A DNA stretch of 64,000 nucleotides from Prosapia bicincta (lineage: Eukaryota > Arthropoda > Insecta > Hemiptera > Cercopidae), in NCBI GenBank assembly GCA_036971475.1, contig JBAIZL010000001.1:155624544-155688543 (forward strand), in the 5' to 3' direction. Position numbers and translations under genes: made by a program. The notes beneath the pieces were generated by a model that made no database searches, had not been told where the DNA came from, and saw only the letters and a list, made by a program, of their open reading frames with translations. This document shows positions 32,546 through 44,456 of the stretch, piece by piece (positions within the stretch are counted from its first letter, which is position 1; every line of letters starts with the position of its first letter).

Positions 32546-35461
32546 ATATTTCATATTTGCTTACTAAATAGTGATTGCTATATTTTTCACTCTTTTCAGC
32601 TGTCGTAAACGTATTTCATATTTGCTTACTAAATAGTGATTGCTCTATTTTTCACTCTTTTCAGCTGTCGTAAACGTATTTCATATTTGCTTACTAAATA
32701 GTGATTGCTATATTTTTCACTCTTTTCAGCTGTCGTAAACGTATTTCATATTTGCTTACTAAATAGTGATTGCTATATTTTTCACTCTTTTCAGCTGTCG
32801 TAAACGTATTTCATATTTGCTTACTAAATAGTGATTGCTCTATTTTTCACTCTTTTCAGCTGTCGTAAACGTATTTCATATTTGCTTACTAAATAGTGAT
32901 TGCTATATTTTTCACTCTTTTCAGCTGTCGTAAACGTATTTCATATTTGCTTACTAAATAGTGATTGCTCTATTTTTCACTCTTTTCAACTCTGGTAAAC
33001 GTATTTCATATTTGCTTACTAAATAGTGATTGCTCTATTTTTCACTCTTTTCAACTCTGGTAAACGTATTTCATATTTGCTTACTAAATAGTGATTGCTC
33101 TATTTTTCACTCTTTTCAGCTCTGGTAAACGTATTTCATATTTGCTTACTAAATAGTGATTGCTCTATTTTTCACTCTTTTCAACTCTGGTAAACGTATT
33201 TCATATTTGCTTACTAAATAGTGATTGCTCTATTCTTCACTCTTTTCAGTTATGATAAACGTATTTCATATTTGCTTACTAAATAGTGATTGCTCTATTC
33301 TTCACTCTTTTCAACTCTGGTAAACGTATTTCATATTTGCTTACTAAATAGTGATTGCTCTATTTTTCACTCTTTTCAACTCTGGTAAACGTATTTCATA
33401 TTTGCTTACTAAATAGTGATTGCTCTATTCTTCACTCTTTTCAGTTATGGTAAACGTATTTCATATTTGCTTACTAAATAGTGATTGCTCTATTCTTCAC
33501 TCTTTTCAACTCTGGTAAACGTATTTCACATTTGCTTACTAAATAGTGATTGCTCTATTTTTCACTCTTTTCAACTCTGGTAAACGTATTTCATATTTGC
33601 TTACTAAATAGTGATTGCTCTATTTATTTTCAGCTCTGGTAAACGTATTTCATATTTGCTTACTAAATAGTGATTGCTCTATTTTTCATCACTCTTTTCA
33701 GTTCTGGTAAACATATTTCATATTTGCTTACTAAATAGTGATTGCTCTATTTTTCATCACTCTTTTCAGTTCTGGTAAACATATTTCATATTTGCTTACT
33801 AAATAGTGATTGCTCTATTTTTCATCACTCTTTTCAGTTCTGGTAAACATATTTCATATTTGCTTACTAAATAGTGATTGCTCTATTTTTCCCTCTTTTC
33901 AGCTCTAGTAAACATATTTCATATTTGCTTACTAAATAACGACTGCTCTATTTTTCACTCTTCAGCTCTGGTAAACGTATTTCATATTTGCTTACTAAAT
34001 AGTGATTGCTCTATTTTTCACTCTTTTCAGCTCTGGTAAACATATTTCATATTTGCTTACTAAATAGTGATTGCTCTATTTTTCATCACTCTTTTCAGTT
34101 CTGGTAAACATATTTCATATTTGCTTACTAAATAGTGATTGCTCTATTTTTCATCACTCTTTTCAGTTCTGGTAAACATATTTCATATTTGCTTACTAAA
34201 TAGTGATTGCTCTATTTTTCATCACTCTTTTCAGTTCTGGTAAACATATTTCATATTTGCTTACTAAATAGTGATTGCTCTATTTTTCATCACTCTTTTC
34301 AGTTCTGGTAAACGTATTTCATATTTGCTTACTAAATAGTGATTGCTCTATTTTTCATCACTCTTTTCAGTTCTGGTAAACATATTTCATATTTGCTTAC
34401 TAAATAGTGATTGCTCTATTTTTCATCACTCTTTTCAGTTCTGGTAAACATATTTCATATTTGCTTACTAAATAGTGATTGCTCTATTTTTCCCTCTTTT
34501 CAGCTCTAGTAAACATATTTCATATTTGCTTACTAAATAACGACTGCTCTATTTTTCACTCTTCAGCTCTGGTAAACGTATTTCATATTTGCTTACTAAA
34601 TAGTGATTGCTCTATTTTTCACTCTTTTCAGCTCTGGTAAACGTATTTTATATTTGCTTACTAAATAGTGATTGCTCTATTCTTCACTCTTTTCAGTTAT
34701 GGTAAATGTATTTCATATTTGCTTACTAAATAGTGATTGCTCTATTTTTCACTTTTTTCAGCTCTGGTAAACGTATTTCATATTTGCTTACTAAATAGTG
34801 ATTGCTCTATTTTTCACTCTTTTCAGCTCTGGTAAACGTATTTCATATTTGCTTACTAAATAGTGATTGCACTATTCTTCACTTTTTTCAGCTCTGGTAA
34901 ACGTATTTCATATTTGCTTACTAAATAGTGATTGCTCTATTTTTCACTCTTTTCAACTCTGGTAAACGTATTTCATATTTGCTTACTAAATAGTGATTGC
35001 TCTATTTTTCACTCTTTTCAGCTCTGGTAAACGTATTTCATATTTGCTTACTAAATAGTGATTGCTCTATTTTTCACTCTTTTCAACTCTGGTAAACGTA
35101 TTTCATATTTGCTTACTAAATAGTGATTGCTCTATTTTTCATCACTCTTTTCAGCTCTGGTAAACATATTTCATATTTGCTTACTAAATAGTGATTGCTC
35201 TATTTTTCCCTCTTTTCAGCTCTAGTAAACGTATTTCATATTTGCTTACTAAATAGTGATTGCTCTATTTTTCACTCTTTTCAACTCTGGTAAACGTATT
35301 TCATATTTGCTTACTAAATAGTGATTGCTCTATTTTTCACTCTTTTCAGCTCTGGTAAACGTATTTCATATTTGCTTACTAAATAGTGATTGCTCTATTT
35401 TTCACTCTTTTCAACTCTGGTAAACGTATTTCATATTTGCTTACTAAATAGTGATTGTTCT
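32546..35461. repeat. Satellite array, 65-bp unit, about 45 copies, regional subtypes
   Basis: The conserved part TCATATTTGCTTACTAAATA is followed by a variable pyrimidine-rich part and GTAAACGTATT. Subtypes cluster: CTGTCGTAAACG at the left end, CAACTCTGG in the next block, CATCACTC...GTTCTGGTAAACATA around 33660-34450, then mixed. A rare pair of units (TTTCCCTC then ATAACGACTGC) occurs near 33890 and again near 34490, showing a duplicated block of about 600 bp. Unit lengths run 60-68 bp from small indels. Each unit reads CTCTTTTCAG then CTCTG then GTAAAC, an acceptor-like and a donor-like signal five bases apart. Confidence 0.96.
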
Positions 35462-36330
35462 ATTTTTTCTTGTACACGTAAATTATTTCCTCCTCAGACT
35501 GTGGCTGGATATTAAAATAAACCCATACTTTACGTCCGGTCACTATTTTGTTTTGAATTTAAATTTCAAGGTCATTACTTTGGGCGGGAAACATGAGCTA
35601 TTGTTGTATTGTGCGTTGTTTAATGTATTAGTTTGAAAAATATTTGTATACAATAGTGAGTGGGAATGTACAAGACGGCTGTCACAATTGGCTAGTGTAA
35701 TGAGGCTAGGCATTTAAGTCGTGTAGGATGTAAGACGCAACTTTGTATGCAGGCGGGTTTTTTTATCGTAGATGTACAGCAGTAAAAATCAGTGATGGTC
35801 TTGAGTTTATTACAATGCCTTATGCAAATCCATGGACCATGTTAATTAATTAGTAAAACATTGTCTCTTTTTGTTTTAAAATTATTATCTTTACAAAATC
35901 GCAAAATTGCAATTAATTGGAAATTAACATCTAGAATTTTCAGTCATTAAATATGAAACGTATGATTTTATTGCTTGTTCATGATATGACGTAAAAACGT
36001 ATGCTTGCTAAAACGTAAATGACATGGATCTATTCCCCCAAAATAGAAAGAATTTATGATCCCCTTTATTTACTCTTTTCCTTACAAAACGTCTTTCTAA
36101 ATTTGCCAAAGAATAATTATTAAAAAGTTTTACATAGTTAAATATTTTTTTGAATGAAACTCATTCTCTTCACTCCGGCCTGAACCTCTCATAATTCTTC
36201 TGTAAAAAGAAGGCTTAGTTGGTTATAAATCGAACGTTCGATTAAAGTTGCTATAGCAAATGGCATCGGTCTTGCACCCTATAACTAATACATGGTTTTT
36301 GTGAAAGAAAACGTGCTGTTATAACAATTA
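35462..36330. other. Unique DNA, no gene seen
   Basis: A frame at 35451-35636 starts in the last satellite unit and has no known domain. Nothing else was seen. Confidence 0.5.
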
Positions 36331-36491
36331 TGTCCCAACTATTATTATATTTCTGATGGAAATGGAAATTTGACAGGGTTCCAAGGGTAGTTTTAACATT
36401 CATTTTCAACTGTTATTCTAATACTGATGAATACTATATTGACAGAGGCCCAAGTATAGTTATAACAATGATTTTCTTACCGTTGGTTTAT

Positions 36492-36967
36492 GATGAAAAT
36501 GTTAATTTGTCGTTATAACAATAATGTTGTAACTGTTATTTCATTATTGATGAAAATGTTAATTTGTCGTTATAACAATAATGTTGTAACTGTTATTTCA
36601 TTATTGATGAAAATGTTAATTTGTCGTTATAACAATAATGTTGTAACTGTTATTTCATTATTGATGAAAATGTTAATTTGTCGTTATAACAATAATGTTG
36701 TAACTGTTATTTCATTATTGATGAAAATGTTAATTTGTCGTTATAACAATAATGTTGTAACTGTTATTTCATTATTGATGAAAATGTTAATTTGTCGTTA
36801 TAACAATAATGTTGTAACTGTTATTTCATTATTGATGAAAATGTTAATTTGTCGTTATAACAATAATGTTGTAACTGTTATTTCATTATTGATGAAAATG
36901 TTAATTTGTCGTTATAACAATAATGTTGTAACTGTTATTTCATTATTGATGAAAATGTTAATTTGAC
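36492..36967 (+). repeat. Tandem array, 57-bp unit, 8 identical copies
   Basis: Eight full 57-bp copies appear identical, with a ninth partial copy to 36967. The outer flanks (about 36350-36490 and 36960-37035) are diverged relatives in which GACAGGG or GACGGGGTTCCAA replaces the unit interior, so the present unit is a shortened derivative of a longer ancestral one. Because 57 is divisible by three and the unit lacks a stop, a 158-codon frame (36490-36966) reads a 19-residue repeat. I consider the frame incidental. Confidence 0.95.
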
Positions 36968-37035
36968 GGGGTTCCAAATATAGTTATAACAATGACTGTA
37001 ACTGTTTCAAGTGAAGTTTCAACTATAATTTGACA

Positions 37036-37798
37036 GGGACAAGGTTAAATGTGCAAAAGTGTGAACTTTTCACAAACAAAATGTATTTCGTGTAAAATGT
37101 AATTTTATGTAAAAGTGTATTCTATAAAAAATGTTTTTCAACAAGTTTTGTATATTCAACACGATTTGTTATAGATTTGAATGCTTTAAACATTAAAAAA
37201 ATAATTTTTTAAAACGTTAATACAAAATTAACCAGAAACTGGGACTTTTTCAATACAAAGAGAACCTCTCTTAACAAAGACAAGCGGAATTTTATAATCG
37301 ACAACGTTCTATAAAACAAACAAGCCGGGCTGTGTTACTGTATTACTTTATGTCTAGATACAAACCATCCCGATAGGACAGGATTCGTTAGACAGCTTTA
37401 ACATCACATACGTTGTTGCATGATCGAGGAAAATAGTAGCTATTTGTAATTTACGTATACTGTTATGTAATATATCACCGTGTTCTGCTTTATAAAAAGA
37501 TATAAGTTTTAAAAATGAGATTTTTTATTAATACATGTTTAAACCCCTACTTTTGGTGTTAAAATCATTTTGATGATTTTGATGTTACTTCACTATCATT
37601 TGTATATCGAGTAAAATATATTTTGAAGTTAGTTTATCTAAATTCAGAAAACATTGAGACTGATTTAGTGTTTCTTCAGAGTTGTGTGAACTTTTAAATG
37701 GATATTTTAGGTTTTCTACGGAGAAATAACTTCGGGTTGTCGTCGCGCTCATGAGCAACCTAAAGGCCCTCTCCACATTTTAGCTCTAATGAGGTCTT
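37036..37798. other. Unique DNA, no gene seen
   Basis: A 63-codon minus-strand frame at 37585-37776 has no recognised domain. Confidence 0.5.
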
Positions 37799-38165
37799 AT
37801 GACATATGATTTCATATAACAGCTGATTTTGTGTTATAGGTTATGTTGTACACCAGCTGTTTTAACGCATAGGTCATGTTTCTTTATTTACTGTACATTA
37901 TGAAGTTATAATATTATTAATTATTTTTTAACAATTAATAAATAAATGAATTTGTGTATATTTCGATAAATCTTACTATAATTAATTCATAAAAATAATA
38001 AGTTACATATTTTTATTCAAATTTTTAAAATTACAACTTTCTTAAGCGCGTCTGACACATTTTAAGAATCGTTCAGTTACGTTCGTTATTTACAATTTTT
38101 ATCATTCAGTAAATTGGGAAACGTCAAATAAAAGTTTTCTATTAACTACATTATTTTATTATTAA
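37799..38165 (+). repeat. Interspersed repeat family (copy 3 of 4)
   Basis: Starts ATGACATATGATTTCAT and continues CAGCTGATTTTGTG, TTATAGGTTATGTTG, ACGCATAGGTCATG, then TTAATAAATAAATG, CGATAAATCTTAC, AAGCGCGTCTGACAC and a late ATTATTTTATTATTAATT block. Order and spacing match the copies at 10065 and 63328, all in the same orientation. No frame, no clear termini. Confidence 0.78.
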
Positions 38166-38751
38166 TTAAAATGTCTGCTTTTTTACAAATTTTGCCTTTC
38201 TTATTAATATTTTGCTTTCCCATTTTACTGCAGCAATATATCTGTTCTGTTCAATATTTGCATTTTATTGCTATTCCGAATGAATCAGTAGGGCAACCGT
38301 TATGACAACGACAATAAATAAGGTGTATCCGTCCGTCTGTCAAGGCCTTTCTGTCATCGACTCCATGACTGATAGACTGGAACAGAAACTGCTCATCTGT
38401 GACGCAATCTTTCATTCTACTTTCGGTGTATTTACTTTCTTACAATGACCATAACTGAACTGTTGACAAAAAACCGGTTTTTTTGCTGTAACGTTAACTT
38501 GTAGCCGTTTGATAATTATCCTATAAATCTCTTCCGGAATCGCTAAGAGCTACCGGTTTATGTAAATAGTGGCCAGAAGCGATAATTTGTATCACTTAAA
38601 CTTGACTGCAATGCAGTTTTGAAGAAAGCATCGAAATACATCTCGAACACTTCGTATATTTTCCGGCGTAAAAAACAACACCGTCTATGCTACGGTTGCG
38701 AAGTTTACGTAACGAGACTGGTAAAGGTTTTCGTTTATCATGTAAGCTACC
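38166..38751. other. Unique DNA, no gene seen
   Basis: The minus-strand frame at 38596-38787 runs into the 109-bp repeat and has no known domain. Confidence 0.5.
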
Positions 38752-39080
38752 ACAGCGAGAAGTGGTCGTCACCTCAATTATTTCCATAATCGGTAGATAG
38801 GTATACTTAGGGTAGATGCCAACGTGAACCCTTGGGTTATACCTTCCTCATATCTCTACTACAGCGAGAAGTGGTCGTCACTTCAATTATTTCCATAATC
38901 GGTAGATAGGTATACTTAGGGTAGATGCCAACGTGAACCCTTGGGTTATACCTTCCTCATATCTCTACTACAGCGAGAAGTGGTCGTCACTTCAATTATT
39001 TCCATAATGGGTAGATAGGTATACTTAGGGTAGATGCCAACGCGAACCCTAGGGTTATACCTTCCTCATATCTCTACTAC
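38752..39080. repeat. Three tandem copies of a 109-bp unit
   Basis: Units start ACAGCGAGAAGTGGTCGTCA at 38752, 38861 and 38970. Copies differ at a handful of sites (CACCTC/CACTTC, AATCGG/AATGGG, ACGTGAACCC/ACGCGAACCC, CTTGGG/CTAGGG). The right copy is the most diverged. Confidence 0.95.
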
Positions 39081-40584
39081 AAAGAATTGAATTTTGTCAT
39101 TCGTGTAACTAGAAAAAAAAATTAAGTCACGCACATTCCCAGGAGGGGATCTGCGACTCTGAAAGGAGTCTAAAGGTAAAAATTGTTTAAAAAAAAGCAA
39201 AACTTCTGCTTCCAAAAATACAAAGAAAAATGAAAATTTTGCATTATTTAACCGACATTACTAATAATGATATAAAGTGTTGAAATTACCTGAGGTACGG
39301 TGAGATTAACGGTAACATATCATTTCCAAGATGGAACGTCACTACTGAAATATAAGCAAAATAAAATAATTATTGGATCCGATTTATTGTGGTAATCGTG
39401 TATAAATAATCTATATAGAGTAAGTAAATCATTCCTATATGAAAGAAGTTTATTTAATTATTAGATACGTGTGCTAGTTCTATAGACTAAACTAAAAATA
39501 TTAAAAGGTGTCTAATTACGAAAAAAGAAACAAGAAATGTGCTATATTTTTACGGTATTTACTAACGTAGTAAACAGACAAAATGAAAAGGAAGCAATTT
39601 TTAATTGTTGTCAAAATTAGCAGCAATGATCTGTTTAAATTATGAAATTTTAACAGTATTTGTTTTATAAAATATACTTTTTAAACAAATTAAAACTCCG
39701 AAATATTTTTTAATACATATTAAGGTTTTTATGATGATATAATTTCCAGACTAACTTCTTGTTAAAATGTTGAAAGGACAAAGTTACTATCGGTTGTTTA
39801 AGCCGGTTTTTAATATCTTGGCCAGTGCGTGCGGTGTAATGGTGGAAGAATGTTTTGGTGCACAAGAATAGCGTATGTGACCCACAATGCACCTCCTACT
39901 GGCCTATTCATCTGTAACATGTGTTGGCGAAATGCTCGTCTTCCTGTGTAACTTATCGCCATTGTCAGTGGTCAGCCTAAGTGAATAAAAACATCCTGCG
40001 TGGGACGTGCGAGGAGGCCGTCTAAAGGTGAAGACTAGGCTAGAACAACGATAAAGATTTAAGCCTGTTTTATTTTTTGGTCAAAAACGGTTACTTTTCA
40101 TTTATCTCCTAATCTCATTTTCATATAACAGTAACAGCGTCTGTCCACTAGTTTATTTTATTTAGGACTTACAAGGTGTATAAATTTCATCGATTTTCAT
40201 CGATCAAAATCATCGATTTTGGATTGATTTGCTGAAAGACTTTCCTTACTGTCAAGGGCGTTATACAATATAATCGATATCAAATGTCAGTTAACACGTT
40301 ATATTAAAGTTTGTTACTACGCACAGAATAATATTTATACAAAGTTATAATAATAATAATAATAAATTGAAGCTAATGTTTTGTATGTAACAATAAATAA
40401 TCAGAGCTCTGATGAGCAGTACAAGGCAATAATTAAATAACTAGTTAATATTTAAGTCGATGTTTTACCATTTACTGCAACTTGCGTCCATTATTGAACC
40501 TACAATCTTTTACTATTGAACTATTATTAATATTTTTTTTTTGTAATTTTAATAGGTTTTAAAACGGTGATATCACATCTTTGA
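39081..40584. other. Unique DNA, no gene recognised
   Basis: A less AT-rich stretch near 39830-40050 (several CpG and GC-rich words) might be a repeat or old exon but gives no usable frame. The 60-codon minus frame at 39710-39892 shows no family. Confidence 0.45.
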
Positions 40585-41430
40585 CTGATTAGAATTTTTC
40601 ATTTTGAGTATGCAGGCCAACGCTGTTTTACTTTTCTTCTTGCGGTAAGATTCCATTTTTGAGTGGGTAGCATTTTCTCATCTTGAATTTAGACGCAGTT
40701 TTACTTTCCTATTTACGGTGAGATCACATTTGTAAGTGGGTAGCATTTTTGCATCTTGAATTTAGACGCAGTTTTACCTTCCTTCTTACGGTAAGATCAC
40801 ATTTCTGAGTGGGTAGCATTGTTCATCTTGAATTTAGACGCAGTTTTACCTTCCTTCTTACGGTAAGATCACATTTCTGAGTGGGTAGCATTTTTCATCT
40901 TGAATTTAGACGCAGTTTTACCTTCCTTCTTACGGTTAAGATCATAATTTGTTTGAGTGGGTAGCATATTTTCATCTTGAATTTAGACGCAGTTTTACTT
41001 TCCTATTTACGGTGAGATCACATTTCTGAATGGGTAGCATTGTTCATCTTGAATTTAGACGCAGTTTTACCTTCCTTCTTACGGTAAGATCATAATTTGT
41101 TTGAGTGGGTAGCATTTTTTCATCTTGAATTTAGACGCAGTTTTGCATTTTTCATTTTTAATATGTTCATAGTTTTATATGCTTACAGTGAGATCACATT
41201 TCTGAGTGAGTAGCATTTTTCATCTTCAATTGAGACGCAGTTTTACCTTCCTTCTTACGGTTACGATCATAATTTGTTTGAGTGGGTAGCATATTTTCAT
41301 CTTGAATTTAGACGCAGTTTTACTTTCCTTCTTATGGTAAGATCACATTTTTTTGAGTGGGTAGAATTTGTCATTTTGAATATGCTCTTAGTTTTATATT
41401 CTTACGGTTTGATCTAGTTTTTGAGTGATT
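40585..41430. repeat. Degenerate tandem array, 72-77-bp unit, about 11 copies
   Basis: Units share GAGTGGGTAGCATTTT, TCATCTTGAATTTAGACGCA, GTTTTACCTTCCTTC and ACGGTAAGATCACATTT. Two classes alternate: one with CACATTTCTGAG, one with a 4-5-bp longer CATAATTTGTTTGAG. Outer copies are much more diverged, as expected for an old array homogenised from its centre. It is unrelated to the 72-bp array at 1-4612. Confidence 0.9.
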
Positions 41431-43460
41431 TAATTTCATAATCAGTACAAACAACAACAATAAACCAAAACAGAAATCATTCATTCAACTGTGAGATGCG
41501 GACTGAGCATGCAAAGATAATAAACTTGAGCTAAAAATAGTCCCCAGTAGAACGCCCGCGCCTCGGCGGCCTGCATTATTTAGCGCTCAGATGGAATTCC
41601 TGAAAATGTAGACAATCTCTTACAGAGATGCCCGGTCGTCTCTGAGATATTCCCATGATTTACGTTTACGACTTAGCAGATTGAATAGAGATAAGATTTT
41701 AGGATAAGCTTTCCTATTTCAGTTTTATATCAAAATTATAAATATTTCATTTTATATTACAACCTTAACTTATGAGTATTTTCCAAAATTCTGGTGACAC
41801 CTCGGTAGAGAGTGTACCCTATACTGCTCATGTGATCCAATAACCTCCCCTATATAGTCTTCCAAGGGTTTTCATGTCCTTACCTTGATCCTACATACAT
41901 TCACAATCCTTCCCCATCGTCCGTAAGCAGTAATATGTCCATTGTTACGGTGGCTGTGGTTATTTTAAAATAAACTCCAAAAATCTCTGCCTTTGTTCAT
42001 AACTTTCTTAGTTTTCCCAACTTGTACAGTCTATTTTTTTGTCTCATCACTTGATTTAAAACATTGCCTAGGTGTTTAGGTTGAAATGTTATTTCGTATT
42101 TGTTTACCAAATATTTAACTATGTATTTGCAGTATCTAAGATTATATATTGTTCGTATATTTATAACTTACTTGTTAATGATATTTCTAAGATAGTAAGT
42201 ATAAGAAGTAATATACAGAAGGGGTTTTGAGGGGGGGAGGTAACATTGAACTTGGATTTTAAACGGATTTTGGAGAACCACTTATACTCGTCTCGCGGAG
42301 TACATTTTAGGTTTTTAGCTACGTTTTTACATATATTTAATTATGTTCAAATTTTAAAACATGTCAAAATTTAAAGAAAGGCCTGAATACATCCCGGGTT
42401 TGAGAAAACGTAGCTGGTTCTGGGATCTGCTTCAACAGATTACTTTGTTTTTATTGAAAACGGGGTTTCTTGTTTATTTAAACTGGTAGGAGATAGCTGG
42501 CACAAAGGTTTTTGATAGTAGTTGGGTTAGCTGTTAGATAATCAATTTCTTAAAATTAGGACAAAAAATATTTGAAAAAATCAGCAAAATCATTCTTTAT
42601 TGTCAACATTTTTGTGTGACGTATTAAATAAAAATTATACTAAAACTTAAACTTACCCGAAGGAAACCATTGACATACACTATTGAATACAAATTAATAA
42701 TGTGGAATTAAACTTTTGAGAAATATATTAGTCTACATGTATAATTAAATACAAACTAACACTAACAAATAATAGGGGTTTTTCTCGTAAGTGTTTTAAA
42801 CATCGACAATAATTAAATTTTTAACTATACTTATTTTTAGCAGTTGTATTTATACAAAATGTGTGTAGTTTTTTCCCTCTAATGATGTATGCGCATTTAA
42901 AATGATGCATTATTGATTGTGAGTGAATGGTCGTTAATTAATTATTATTGGAGTAAGTTCTGTTAATGTGAGACCCCATTTTGTTTCGGATAAATAAATT
43001 GAGAAGAGGAAAAAAATAAGTTTAAATTATTTCAAAATTTGTTTTACTTTAAATAACTATAAATCATAAATGTAAAAGTCAAAATAGTGAACTCAAAATC
43101 TCTCGAAATCTATCTACTCAAAATCGGCTGAATAAATTTAACATTAATTTTACTCAGATAATCAATTCAATTTTTATTTCTCATAATGTGTTCAAAAAAT
43201 GAAAATAATTCGTGGTTTGTTTGTGTTCTTAAAATCTCTTATAGATAGGTATGGGTGCATGGATTAGCCGGGCCAGCTTGTGTTTTAGGTTATTTCTGCG
43301 TTGCTTACAAATTCCCCTTTACGACTACTTTCATCACGGACAGCGCTTTGGCTAGACTACACCCCCCCCCCCTCAATATAAGTAGTTCATCTATCAACAC
43401 TGACCTCGTTAGTCGAACAGCGAGAAAATAATTTCACAGAGAATTGGAAAGAAACCGTGC
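41431..43460. other. Unique DNA, no gene recognised
   Basis: A GC-richer island (about 41545-41660, CGCCTCGGCGG) and G- and C-runs (about 42232 and 43363) were noticed. No frame of interest. Confidence 0.45.
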
Positions 43461-43606
43461 TAAAGTTCCATTAGGTAGTGTACGGAGATTGTAAGGCAGG
43501 AAGTAGAGTAAAGAGAAAGAAACTGTTGGTGAGTAAAGTTCCATTAGGTAGTGTACGGAGATTGTAAGGCAGGAAGTAGAGTAAAGAGAAAGAAACTGTT
43601 GGTGAG
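43461..43606. repeat. Perfect 73-bp tandem duplication
   Basis: The segment starting TAAAGTTCCATTAGGTAGTG at 43461 is repeated at 43534 without visible change, indicating a recent duplication. Confidence 0.95.
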
Positions 43607-44251
43607 TACCTGCTGAGACCTAATGTAACAATCACACTTTTAATTGCTAGTGTAGAGGAGAAAAATCAGAAATCATGACCGATCGTCCTTTGACAAAATT
43701 ATTCATCGGACAGAACACAGAACTTGTCAATTGTCGCATACGCTCGACTAATTGTTGTTTCGTGAAAGATTAAACCACAGAGAATAGAGCTAACACAGAG
43801 TGTGAGGGCAATGGTATCAAAAGTTGGTAGTTTTGACGTTGTATCACTAGACCATAGATCGCTAATGTCGAAGCATCACAAAAGTCAATATATGTATTCA
43901 ACCTGTGCAATATTTACTGATTTGGGTGATGCCTCAACAGTAGCGACCTTGGCATCCCTAGTAATTGAACTAACGTCGAAACGATCGCCTTACATTATGT
44001 GTTATCGCCAGGCATTATGTGTTTTGTTTCTATTCTCTGTGACTAAATTAACTCTCAGTCTTTCTTCTGCTGGTTTAGAGAAGAGTTTTGTGACGCCATT
44101 GTTTGTTTGTATGTGGGAGCAATTTCTTGAATAATTCATTGAAACTGCAATGATTTTTTTTACATCACTTTGAAAACATTTCTGAATATGTCATCAGATT
44201 ACAATAAAACTTAAAGAACTTACCTTTTTTAACCTATCGCCGATTGTGGGG
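43607..44251 (+). other. Unique DNA with an unrecognised frame of about 107 codons
   Basis: A frame from ATG 43811 to 44134 (107 codons; an upstream GTG at 43802 extends it by three) encodes a Ser/Leu/Val-rich peptide with a weak hydrophobic segment near its middle. No domain is recognised and no promoter is evident. It lies just upstream of the NRF-1-like palindrome. Probability of being a real gene is low. Confidence 0.2.
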
Positions 44252-44263
44252 TGCGCATGCGCA
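44252..44263. promoter_or_regulatory. Perfect NRF-1 palindrome
   Basis: TGCGCATGCGCA is the ideal palindromic NRF-1/erect wing site and lies in a 14-bp perfect palindrome (44251-44264). On the minus strand a strong donor-like GTAAGT follows about 30 bp downstream (about 44218-44223), so a non-coding first exon reading leftward is possible. No coding exon is seen to support that. Confidence 0.4.
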
Positions 44264-44456
44264 CAATACCTTCCTTTACGGTTTTCCAAACATAAAGCAA
44301 ACAACCAGGGAGGGTTTTTCTATTGAATGCACACGAATGTCTGAAATCTTTGCAACTATTGATTACAGGTGCTTTTACAGCTGTCGCGTCTAAACCGTTT
44401 AGTGAGGTAAAAATCACAAACGCCTGCACAAAACTAAAGCATTAAGTCAGCAGTAT

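Noticed and set aside
36490..36966. 158-codon frame with a 19-residue repeat
   Set aside because: Product of eight identical 57-bp units; diverged flanking units do not keep the frame.
40400..40425. Hammerhead core CTGATGA near 40409
   Set aside because: No helix II, GAAA or stem I pairing around it; the same holds for CTGATGA at 4980 and 36423.
40585..41430. Same family as the 72-bp array at the left end
   Set aside because: Similar unit length but no sequence similarity.
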